A stretch of 5,190 nucleotides of DNA from an uncultured Bacilli bacterium (lineage in GTDB: Bacteria; Bacillota_I; Bacilli_A; RFN20; CAG-288), in contig CAOSOP010000089.1 of NCBI GenBank assembly GCA_948525355.1, positions 1 to 5,190 on the forward strand, in the 5' to 3' direction. The stretch's first letter is position 1. Every line of letters starts with the position of its first letter. The position numbers were made by a program, and so were the translations under genes. Shown one piece after another: positions 1 through 5,125 of the stretch. The notes beneath the pieces are model-generated. The model did no database searches. It was not told the origin of the DNA and worked only from the letters and a program-made list of their open reading frames with translations.

Positions 1-78
1 AGTCAAAAGGGCTCTGGCACTACGCTTCCGAATTGGCCCCAAAGCTATCAACAAGTGTCGCAAAAAGGCGAAGCCGCT
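1..78. other. GC-rich stretch of unknown nature downstream of the ABC gene
   Basis: This stretch lies beyond the stop of the minus-strand ABC transporter gene and runs to the window edge. By hand count it is 41 of 78 G+C (about 53%), far above the surrounding AT-rich DNA. All three plus-strand frames are open through it, while the minus strand carries TGA and TAG stops. One plus frame (frame 2) is rich in Lys and Arg and would end in TAA at 86-88. That could be the tail of a plus-strand gene entering from the left, but I do not recognise it. It could equally be non-coding or part of a repeat. No tRNA or rRNA fold was recognised. Confidence 0.3.
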
Positions 79-1104
79 TTATTCATAATCCAGTTCTTTA
101 ACTGCCTTCTTTCTTCTAAGCATTAAAATAGTTGGAAATAACACTACAATAAATCCAATAACGTAAGAAATTAATAATCCGATTAGTTTTGACCAGTATG
201 GAACAAATGATTTTGACAAAGTGCTTATAGAACTAATACCTGGATCAAAATTTGTTATGATGCTTTTAGTAATAGAAGGCACAACAAAAGGCCCAATAAT
301 TATAGATAAGATAAGTGGAATAAATAGTATCATTGAAGTCATGACAACATAAACAGAATTAATATGGCTTTGTGCTTTGCCAGTTAATATAAACAGCGAA
401 TAGTTTTTGTAACTCTTTTTATTAACATTATGTAAATATATTATGTCTGAAAATAATGATATGATTACAAACACACTTGATACTAATATTGATAAGTTTT
501 TAATTGTTTTTGCTTGAAGATGATACTCTTCAAAACTTGTATATAATGACTTGTTTATATCCAATGCTCTAAGTTTTCCTGCAGTAAAATCATTCATTCT
601 ACTTTTTATTAAATCTTTTGAATAATAGAAATAATAATTAAAGTCATAATCATTCTTATTTGCTATTTCAACAATCTTGTCATAATACTCATCGCTAAAA
701 AACAAGCCACAGTATTCAATTCTAGTGTTTTCTACTATTTCTTTTATAACAAATGTTTTATTATCGAAATCTTTAAAAAAATATGGATTATTCTCTATGC
801 TTATAGTTTTTCCAACCATTTTTGAATAATCAAACTCATTATCCGTAAATAATAACCTTGATATGGCGATTTCATTTCCACTTAATGAAATGCCACTATC
901 AGAAGGAACTTTTAATACTCTATTATAAAACTCAACTTTAGTATCATTAAAAGATGCAATTATCGACTCTTCACAATTTAACCATTTATAATCCTTTATG
1001 TCCATTACTTCATCTGGCATAATAGCATCAAATTGTCCACCATCATAAAATCCATCTACGATGAATTTTGTGCCATTATGACTTAGTATAAATCCTTTTT
1101 TCAA
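79..1104 (-). CDS. FtsX/MacB-like permease, extracytoplasmic domain and three C-terminal helices (3' part of the interrupted gene)
   Basis: This 341-residue segment continues the ABC gene in the same frame after the internal stop. Residues 1 to about 200 are a polar, aromatic-rich domain expected outside the membrane. Three membrane helices follow, at about 203-225, 251-275 and 305-328. The loop after the first is basic and reads like the FtsX loop (KKSYKNYSLFILTG). The protein ends in a basic RRKK cytoplasmic tail. The start at 1104 is a TTG with no properly spaced Shine-Dalgarno sequence, and ten sense codons precede it back to the TAA at 1135-1137. An independent translation start is therefore unlikely, and I read this as the severed second half of one ABC-permease protein. 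Without readthrough or a restart it would not be made. Being a permease domain is fairly certain; the substrate is not. Confidence 0.7.
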   Translation of the reverse strand: MKKGFILSHNGTKFIVDGFYDGGQFDAIMPDEVMDIKDYKWLNCEESIIASFNDTKVEFYNRVLKVPSDSGISLSGNEIAISRLLFTDNEFDYSKMVGKTISIENNPYFFKDFDNKTFVIKEIVENTRIEYCGLFFSDEYYDKIVEIANKNDYDFNYYFYYSKDLIKSRMNDFTAGKLRALDINKSLYTSFEEYHLQAKTIKNLSILVSSVFVIISLFSDIIYLHNVNKKSYKNYSLFILTGKAQSHINSVYVVMTSMILFIPLILSIIIGPFVVPSITKSIITNFDPGISSISTLSKSFVPYWSKLIGLLISYVIGFIVVLFPTILMLRRKKAVKELDYE

Positions 1105-1134
1105 CTCTCTATGGTAATAATCTTCAAATTTATT

Positions 1135-2229
1135 TTAAAAGTCATTAGAAAAATAAACAGGATAATATCCTTCATTGTTATTAAATTTTTCATACATTTT
1201 ATTTACTTCATCATTTTCACAGTTAGATAAGAAAATGACTTGTGCTGGTAGGCGTTCATAATAATCAAACAGATATCGACTGGATAATAATATATCATCT
1301 TTAGAAGCATTCTCTTCTTCTAATAATTCTATATAACCTAAATCTCTCTTTCCTTCTTCATTTTTTACAACATGCAAATAATCATTCGTTTTCAGTGCAT
1401 CATTAATCGAGTTTCTTATATATTTTGAATATGACCCATTATAATCTAAGCCTGTCATATAAAATAATATAAATAGTGATAAAAATGTTACACTTAAAAC
1501 TATTGTATTTATTACAAATCCAATCTTTGCTGATAATACACTTGATAAACTAAATTTAAAATATGATTTCACTGGTACATATTTTTTCTTTTTTGTTTTT
1601 TCAATTCTAGAATCATCTTTATTAGTTATAGTATTTTTTACTATTCTTCCTTCTTCTAAATATATTAATCCATCTGCCTTATCTTCAATCATCTTGTAAT
1701 CGTGTGTTGCTATGATTACTATTTTTTCTTTCGAATACTTTAATATAACATCAAATACTTGTTTTGATAGTTCAACATCGATATTTGCTGTTGGTTCATC
1801 TATTAATATTACTTCTTTATTATCAATTAGTGCAGCAGCTATTGCAACTCTTTCTGATTCTCCTCTAGATAACAATGAACACTTCTGATTCTTTAATTCT
1901 AATATCGATAACTCACTTAGAATCTGATCTATTTCATTTTGATTTTTTGAATACAAATGCATAAATGCATTTACATTCAAATAAGTATTAACATTATCAT
2001 CTACTGTAACATAATGCATTTCAGTGCTTTTAAATGAATTAGATTTAGTACCATCAAATTCAGCATCTTTAAAATAATCAGTTCCAGCTATCGCATTTAA
2101 AATGGTAGATTTACCTAAACCAGACTCTCCACACAAAACATATATACCATTAGTAGATATTTCAAAACTTATACCATTTATAATATAGTCGCCATTAATC
2201 TTAATGCCATATTTTTCAAATTTAATCAT
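1135..2229 (-). CDS. ABC transporter ATP-binding domain plus first permease helix (5' part of the interrupted gene)
   Basis: This 364-residue segment holds a full ABC ATPase. The Walker A loop is GESGLGKST at 34-42, the signature is LSRGES at 120-125 (LSGGQ in most families), Walker B is ILIDEP at 141-146, the D-loop is near 147-151 and the switch histidine is H176. The region where the Q-loop glutamine normally sits reads HYVTVDDN, which puts V76 in its place. A Lys-rich linker (about 209-221) leads into one membrane helix (about 232-258) and the start of an extracytoplasmic domain that ends abruptly at TAA 1135-1137. The start ATG at 2229-2227 is supported by GGGAG at 2240-2236, 6 nt upstream. 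The ATPase would sit in the cytoplasm and power the attached permease. MacB-type systems usually drive envelope mechanics, efflux or peptide export; the substrate here is unknown. The start overlaps the end of an upstream small ORF by 8 nt. Confidence 0.85.
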   Translation of the reverse strand: MIKFEKYGIKINGDYIINGISFEISTNGIYVLCGESGLGKSTILNAIAGTDYFKDAEFDGTKSNSFKSTEMHYVTVDDNVNTYLNVNAFMHLYSKNQNEIDQILSELSILELKNQKCSLLSRGESERVAIAAALIDNKEVILIDEPTANIDVELSKQVFDVILKYSKEKIVIIATHDYKMIEDKADGLIYLEEGRIVKNTITNKDDSRIEKTKKKKYVPVKSYFKFSLSSVLSAKIGFVINTIVLSVTFLSLFILFYMTGLDYNGSYSKYIRNSINDALKTNDYLHVVKNEEGKRDLGYIELLEEENASKDDILLSSRYLFDYYERLPAQVIFLSNCENDEVNKMYEKFNNNEGYYPVYFSNDF

Positions 2230-2365
2230 TAAAAACTCCCAAATTATCTATGCAACTATTTAATTTGTCACCATTAAGCAAATATAAAAAATTTAATAAA
2301 TATACACTAATTTCTTTAACTGAATTTAGGAGATTAACAAACCAAACATCCTTTGACACTCTCAT
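2222..2365 (-). CDS. Small ORF of 47 codons, coupled to the ABC transporter; unknown peptide
   Basis: An ATG at 2365-2363 opens a 47-residue frame ending at TAA 2224-2222, inside the first codons of the ABC gene (8-nt overlap). It has its own ribosome binding site, AGGGG at 2379-2375, 9 nt before the ATG. The peptide begins MRVSKDVWFV, has a hydrophobic middle (VYLLNFLYLL at about 21-30), one cysteine at 38, and an acidic end (GVFND). I do not recognise a family, and no Sec signal or double-Gly leader is evident. The Shine-Dalgarno sequence and the overlap suggest it is translated and couples into the ABC gene, either as a leader or as a small partner or substrate of the transporter. It begins only 23 nt after the end of tRNA-Gly. 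Chance openness in AT-rich DNA is possible, since the stretch is short. Confidence 0.45.
   Translation of the reverse strand: MRVSKDVWFVNLLNSVKEISVYLLNFLYLLNGDKLNSCIDNLGVFND
2236..2240 (-). promoter_or_regulatory. Ribosome binding site of the ABC transporter gene
   Basis: GGGAG on the minus strand, 6 nt before the ATG at 2229. It lies within the last codons of the upstream small ORF, the arrangement expected for translational coupling. Confidence 0.7.
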
Positions 2366-2374
2366 TTTATTTTT

Positions 2375-2379
2375 CCCCT
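2375..2379 (-). promoter_or_regulatory. Ribosome binding site of the small ORF
   Basis: AGGGG on the minus strand lies 9 nt before the small-ORF ATG, in otherwise A/T-only sequence. It sits between two A/T-only arms (around 2389-2380 and 2374-2365) that could pair weakly, leaving it in the loop. It is the main support for calling the small ORF. Confidence 0.4.
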
Positions 2380-2388
2380 AAATAAAAA

Positions 2389-2462
2389 TGGAGCAGGCGA
2401 CGGGAATCGAACCCGCGTGACCAGCTTGGAAGGCTGGAGTTCTACCACTGAACTACGCCTGC
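2389..2462 (-). tRNA. tRNA-Gly (anticodon UCC)
   Basis: This is a complete 74-nt cloverleaf with encoded CCA. The acceptor arms GCAGGCG and CGCCTGC (2462-2456 and 2399-2393) pair perfectly, followed by discriminator U and CCA at 2391-2389. The D-arm has GTTC/GAAC. The anticodon stem CCAGC/GCTGG holds the loop CTTCCAA, giving anticodon UCC, which reads GGA and other GGN codons. The T-arm contains GGTTCGATTCC. It lies 3 nt downstream of tRNA-Asp, so the two form one transcription unit. No strong terminator follows it before the small ORF. Confidence 0.97.
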
Positions 2463-2465
2463 GGA

Positions 2466-2541
2466 TGGCGGATCTGACGAGGATCGAACTCGCGATCTTC
2501 TCCGTGACAGGGAGACATGTTAGCCACTACACCACAGATCC
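2466..2541 (-). tRNA. tRNA-Asp (anticodon GUC)
   Basis: This is a complete 76-nt cloverleaf with encoded CCA. The acceptor arms GGATCTG and CAGATCC (2541-2535 and 2476-2470) pair perfectly, with discriminator G, as expected for Asp, and CCA at 2468-2466. The anticodon stem TCTCC/GGAGA holds the loop CTGTCAC, giving anticodon GUC for GAY codons. The T-arm contains AGTTCGATCCT. It is the first gene of the minus-strand tRNA pair; its mature 5' end lies 10 nt after the -10 box of the promoter upstream. Confidence 0.97.
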
Positions 2542-2551
2542 ACTGTCCTAT

Positions 2552-2580
2552 ATTATTACTCATTTAAAAAACAATTTCAA
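2552..2580 (-). promoter_or_regulatory. Sigma-70-type promoter of the tRNA-Asp/tRNA-Gly unit
   Basis: On the minus strand, TTGAAA (2580-2575) is followed after exactly 17 nt by AATAAT (2557-2552). The mature tRNA-Asp begins 10 nt downstream, so the transcript would carry only a few leader nucleotides, as is common for tRNA genes. It probably also serves the small ORF and ABC gene downstream, since no clear terminator intervenes. Confidence 0.65.
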
Positions 2581-2582
2581 GT

Positions 2583-2596
2583 CTTTTTATAAAAAG
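2583..2596. repeat. Perfect 14-bp palindrome between the divergent promoters
   Basis: CTTTTTATAAAAAG is its own reverse complement. It lies between the -35 box of the tRNA promoter (ends at 2580) and the -35 box of the ackA promoter (begins at 2598). It could be an operator or UP-element-like AT tract shared by both promoters. In AT-rich DNA, chance is also plausible. Confidence 0.3.
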
Positions 2597-2597
2597 G

Positions 2598-2626
2598 TTG
2601 CTAATATTTATTTTATAAACTAAAAT
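2598..2626 (+). promoter_or_regulatory. Candidate sigma-70-type promoter of ackA
   Basis: TTGCTA (2598-2603) and TAAAAT (2621-2626) are separated by 17 nt. The predicted transcript start, near 2633, would leave a very short leader of about 15 nt and put the ribosome binding site at the very 5' end of the mRNA. That makes the call plausible but not certain. Confidence 0.45.
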
Positions 2627-2632
2627 AAACAC

Positions 2633-2637
2633 GGGAG
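2633..2637 (+). promoter_or_regulatory. Ribosome binding site deciding the ackA start
   Basis: GGGAG lies 10 nt before the ATG at 2648. It is only 1 nt before the TTG at 2639 and 22 nt before the ATG at 2660, so 2648 is the best start. Confidence 0.65.
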
Positions 2638-2647
2638 ATTGATAAAA

Positions 2648-3856
2648 ATGATTAAAATAATGAGTGTAAACGCTGGTAGTTCAAGTTTAAAATTTAAACT
2701 ATTTGAGATGCCAGAAGAAAAAGTAATAACATCAGGTATTGCTGATCGTATAGGGCATGAAGATGCCATATTTTCAATTAAGTTATTAGATGGAACTTCT
2801 AAAAAACAAATACTTCCGATAAAAGATCATGCAAGAGCTGTTGAATTACTAATATCTGCATTAATCGATGAACATATTATTAGTTCATTGAGTGAAATAA
2901 AAGGTATCGGCCATCGTATCGTTCAAGGTGGTAAATACTTTTCTCATTCAGAGATACTTAATGAAGATACTGAAGCCAAGATTAAAGAATTGATTCCTTT
3001 AGCACCTTTACATAATGGTGCACATTTAACTGCTTTCAAAGCATTTAAAAACGCTGTTCCTGATGCTGGAAATGTAGCAGTCTTTGACACTGCTTTCCAT
3101 CAAAGCATGGAAATGGAAGACTACCTCTATGCAATTCCATATGAATACTATGAAAAATATAGCATAAGACGTTATGGTGCCCATGGTACTTCACATGATT
3201 ATCTTTCACAAATTGCAAAAGAAACATACTTAAAAAATGTTGAACATCCTTCAATAATTACTTTACATATTGGTTCTGGTTCATCACTTTGTGCAATAAA
3301 AGATGGAAAATGTGTCGCAACAAGTATGGGACTAACACCACTTGCAGGAGTTGTTATGGGTACAAGATGTGGTGATATAGATCCTAGCGTTATGCCATAT
3401 ATAATTTCACAAACTGGTAAAACAAGCCAAGAAGTATATGATATATTCAATTTTCAGTCAGGATTAAAAGGCATTTCTGGTGTTTCAAACGATACAAGAG
3501 ATATTGAAGAAGCCATGGAAAAAGGCAATGAACGTGCAATTATCGCTGCTAAGATGTTTGCAAGATCAATCGCAAATTACATCGGCCAATACTATGTTCG
3601 TTTAGGACATGTCGACTTACTAGTATTTTCAGCAGGAATTGGCGAAAATTCATCTACATTTAGAAAACTGATTGTCGAAGCTTGTAAGGAAGCATTAGGA
3701 TTAGATTTAGATGAAGCAAAGAACTTAGAATATGTTCATGGAAAACACGGATATATTTCAACCAAAAAATCTAAGATACCTATGGTTGTAATTCCAACTG
3801 ATGAAGAATTAATGATAGCAAAAGATGTCGTTAAGTATTTAAAGCTTTCCGATTAA
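2648..3856 (+). CDS. ackA: Acetate kinase
   Basis: Acetate kinase converts acetyl phosphate and ADP to acetate and ATP in the cytoplasm, the last step of the Pta-AckA fermentation route. The 402 residues match the usual family length of about 400. Family motifs appear in order: NAGSSSLKF (8-16), GHRIVQGG (88-95, with R90), APLHN (119-123), VFDTAFHQ (145-152, with the catalytic aspartate D147), RYGAHGTSH (175-183, with H179), HIGSGSS (207-213), MGTRCGDIDP (237-246, with R240), SGLKGISG (271-278), AGIGENS (329-335) and PTDEELMIA (383-391). Odd points are Q93 where a histidine is common, G124 where HNP is usual, and S210 in HIGSG where HLGNG is typical. The gene stands alone with no pta beside it. 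It overlaps murC tail to tail by 26 bp. Start as decided by the upstream GGGAG. Confidence 0.96.
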   Translation: MIKIMSVNAGSSSLKFKLFEMPEEKVITSGIADRIGHEDAIFSIKLLDGTSKKQILPIKDHARAVELLISALIDEHIISSLSEIKGIGHRIVQGGKYFSHSEILNEDTEAKIKELIPLAPLHNGAHLTAFKAFKNAVPDAGNVAVFDTAFHQSMEMEDYLYAIPYEYYEKYSIRRYGAHGTSHDYLSQIAKETYLKNVEHPSIITLHIGSGSSLCAIKDGKCVATSMGLTPLAGVVMGTRCGDIDPSVMPYIISQTGKTSQEVYDIFNFQSGLKGISGVSNDTRDIEEAMEKGNERAIIAAKMFARSIANYIGQYYVRLGHVDLLVFSAGIGENSSTFRKLIVEACKEALGLDLDEAKNLEYVHGKHGYISTKKSKIPMVVIPTDEELMIAKDVVKYLKLSD

Positions 3857-5123
3857 GCTTTACTTCTTCTAATTCGTTAGATATCTTTTTACTAGAGAGG
3901 AAGCAATAAACTGCATCCTCTTTTTCTTTTCCAACTTCACTATTATACATTTTAACTTTTTGATTCTCTTTTACCATTCTTTTTACTAATTCTTCCTTAT
4001 CTTTATCGTTATTTAACAAGTATACCTCATCAAATAAATTAAATGATTTGATGAATTCATTATAAAAATCGTTAATCCGTGACAAACGATCAGGTTTAAA
4101 TATCAAGACTTTTTTATAACTAGGCTTCATCTGTGAAACCGAATTAAACACATTTTTTATTTGTGAAGGCTGATGAGCATAATCATCAACAAAAATTGCA
4201 TTATCAACACTTGATAAATTAAATCTTCGCTTTACGCATTTGAACTTCCTAATATTATTTCTTGCATACTCAATATTCATACCCAACATATCTGCAACTG
4301 AAAGACAAAAGGTATAAAGTTTAACCATATATTCACCGATATAATCTATTTGCTCATTTTTTATAGTGTCATTGCTAATATATAAATCAGCGATAAATCC
4401 CTTATCGTGACTTCTTTTAATATTATAGTAATATGTGCTATCTGTTCTTGTCCCTACTAAATATTCATTATTTAAATCCAAATGATATAAATCATATGTC
4501 AATACTCTGTCACATCTATTAGCGAATTTAATAAAACTGTTTCGATAATCAGTATAATTTTTAAAATAGTCCGTATGATCTAATTCTATCGATAGTATAA
4601 CTCCTATATATGGACTATAGTTTAAAAAATGATCCATATATTCACAACACTCAAGAATAACAAAGTCAGAATCAACAAATCTACCTACACCATCTCCTTG
4701 AATTAGTGAAGTAGAATGATTAAACATTGCATCAAGCATTCCAACACATGTTGTTTTTCCGTGTGTACCACTAACACCTATAACTTTATACCCACGCAAA
4801 ATAAATGCAACAAACTCATGATACTCTATCTTTATATATCTTCGAAGCGTTTCTTTTAAAAACATTTCGCGGAAAGCAGAAGAATAAATTAATATATCAC
4901 AATCTTCATTATCAAAAGAAAAATATGAAAAATCCTTAAATACAATATTATGCTTTTTTAATTCAGAATCAGTAAATAACTCTTCTGATTTATCATATCC
5001 ATATACATCTAATCCATAATCTGATAAATAAGCAGCAAGTGCCGCAAGCCCAGAGCCTTTAATACCATACAAACATATTCTCAATCTATTCACAGGAAAA
5101 TATATGCACAAAGTATATATCAT
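3831..5123 (-). CDS. murC: UDP-N-acetylmuramate--L-alanine ligase (MurC), divergent
   Basis: MurC adds L-alanine to UDP-MurNAc with ATP, the first peptide step of peptidoglycan precursor synthesis in the cytoplasm. The 430 residues are near the lower end for the family. The N-terminal domain opens with LYGIKGSGLAALA (18-30). The ATP loop GVSGTHGKTT is at 116-125. The central-domain motif ECCEYMDHFL (158-167) and SIELDHTDYF (178-187) are MurC-like, as are VKRRFN (297-302) and FVDDYAHQPS (311-320). Departures are DYAHQP instead of the usual DYAHHP, FKPDRLSR (342-349) where FQPHxxSR is typical, no clear GxHNxxNxxAA motif (GEYMVKLYTFCL at 263-274), and no GAGDI-like motif near the C-terminus. A MurC-family paralogue such as Mpl is the main alternative. 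The ATG at 5123-5121 has GGAGG 9 nt upstream and lies 2 nt after the stop of the preceding gene. A start nearer residue 11-14 would match the family's length better but has no ribosome binding site. Confidence 0.87.
   Translation of the reverse strand: MIYTLCIYFPVNRLRICLYGIKGSGLAALAAYLSDYGLDVYGYDKSEELFTDSELKKHNIVFKDFSYFSFDNEDCDILIYSSAFREMFLKETLRRYIKIEYHEFVAFILRGYKVIGVSGTHGKTTCVGMLDAMFNHSTSLIQGDGVGRFVDSDFVILECCEYMDHFLNYSPYIGVILSIELDHTDYFKNYTDYRNSFIKFANRCDRVLTYDLYHLDLNNEYLVGTRTDSTYYYNIKRSHDKGFIADLYISNDTIKNEQIDYIGEYMVKLYTFCLSVADMLGMNIEYARNNIRKFKCVKRRFNLSSVDNAIFVDDYAHQPSQIKNVFNSVSQMKPSYKKVLIFKPDRLSRINDFYNEFIKSFNLFDEVYLLNNDKDKEELVKRMVKENQKVKMYNSEVGKEKEDAVYCFLSSKKISNELEEVKLNRKALNT
3896..3930 (+). 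terminator. Intrinsic terminator of ackA, inside the murC coding sequence
   Basis: On the plus strand AGAGGA (3896-3901) pairs with TCCTCT (3916-3921). After an A/A mismatch the stem continues with GC (3903-3904) and GC (3913-3914), closing an 8-nt loop. TTTTCTTTT follows at 3922-3930. It starts 40 nt after the ackA stop, the right place for a terminator. On the minus strand the stem is not followed by a U-run, so it should act only on ackA transcription. Confidence 0.65.
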
Positions 5124-5125
5124 TA

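Larger units (their letters stand above)
79..2229 (-). pseudogene. ABC transporter ATPase-permease fusion (FtsX/MacB-like), interrupted by an in-frame TAA
   Basis: The two open segments 2229-1135 and 1104-79 lie in the same minus-strand frame. They are separated only by a TAA at 1135-1137 followed by ten sense codons that join directly onto the second segment. Read through, the gene has 716 codon positions. The order is ABC ATPase (about 1-205), TM1 (about 232-258), a large extracytoplasmic domain (about 260-575) and three C-terminal TM helices. That is the complete layout of MacB-type ATPase-permease fusions; E. coli MacB, from memory, has about 650 residues. The stop falls in the extracytoplasmic domain. 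Since the frame is kept on both sides, a point substitution explains it better than an indel. A decaying gene, a strain-specific nonsense mutation, a sequencing error and stop readthrough all remain possible. Confidence 0.75.

Noticed and set aside
54..80. Possible terminator after the ABC gene (GGC-TTC-GCC then TTTTT, minus strand)
   Set aside because: The clean stem is only 3 bp. Extending it uses up the U-run through a bulge and a wobble pair.
79..1104. Independent permease gene starting at TTG 1104
   Set aside because: No spaced Shine-Dalgarno sequence precedes it, the frame continues ten codons upstream to the TAA, and the ATPase half would be left with one helix.
1135..1137. Reassignment of TAA to a sense codon
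   Set aside because: ackA, murC and the small ORF all end in TAA at sensible positions, and TAA reassignment is not known as a general code in bacteria.
2364..2389. Possible terminator after tRNA-Gly
   Set aside because: The stem is made only of A-T pairs with a bulge, and it is not followed by a U-run.
2417..2623. Plus-strand ORF of 68 codons
   Set aside because: It runs antisense across both tRNA genes and the divergent promoters; its openness comes from structured tRNA sequence.
3045..3254. Minus-strand ORF of 69 codons
   Set aside because: It lies wholly antisense to conserved ackA coding sequence, with His-rich, unfamiliar composition.
3199..3450. Minus-strand ORF of 83 codons
   Set aside because: It is antisense to the conserved ackA core motifs and has no recognisable family.
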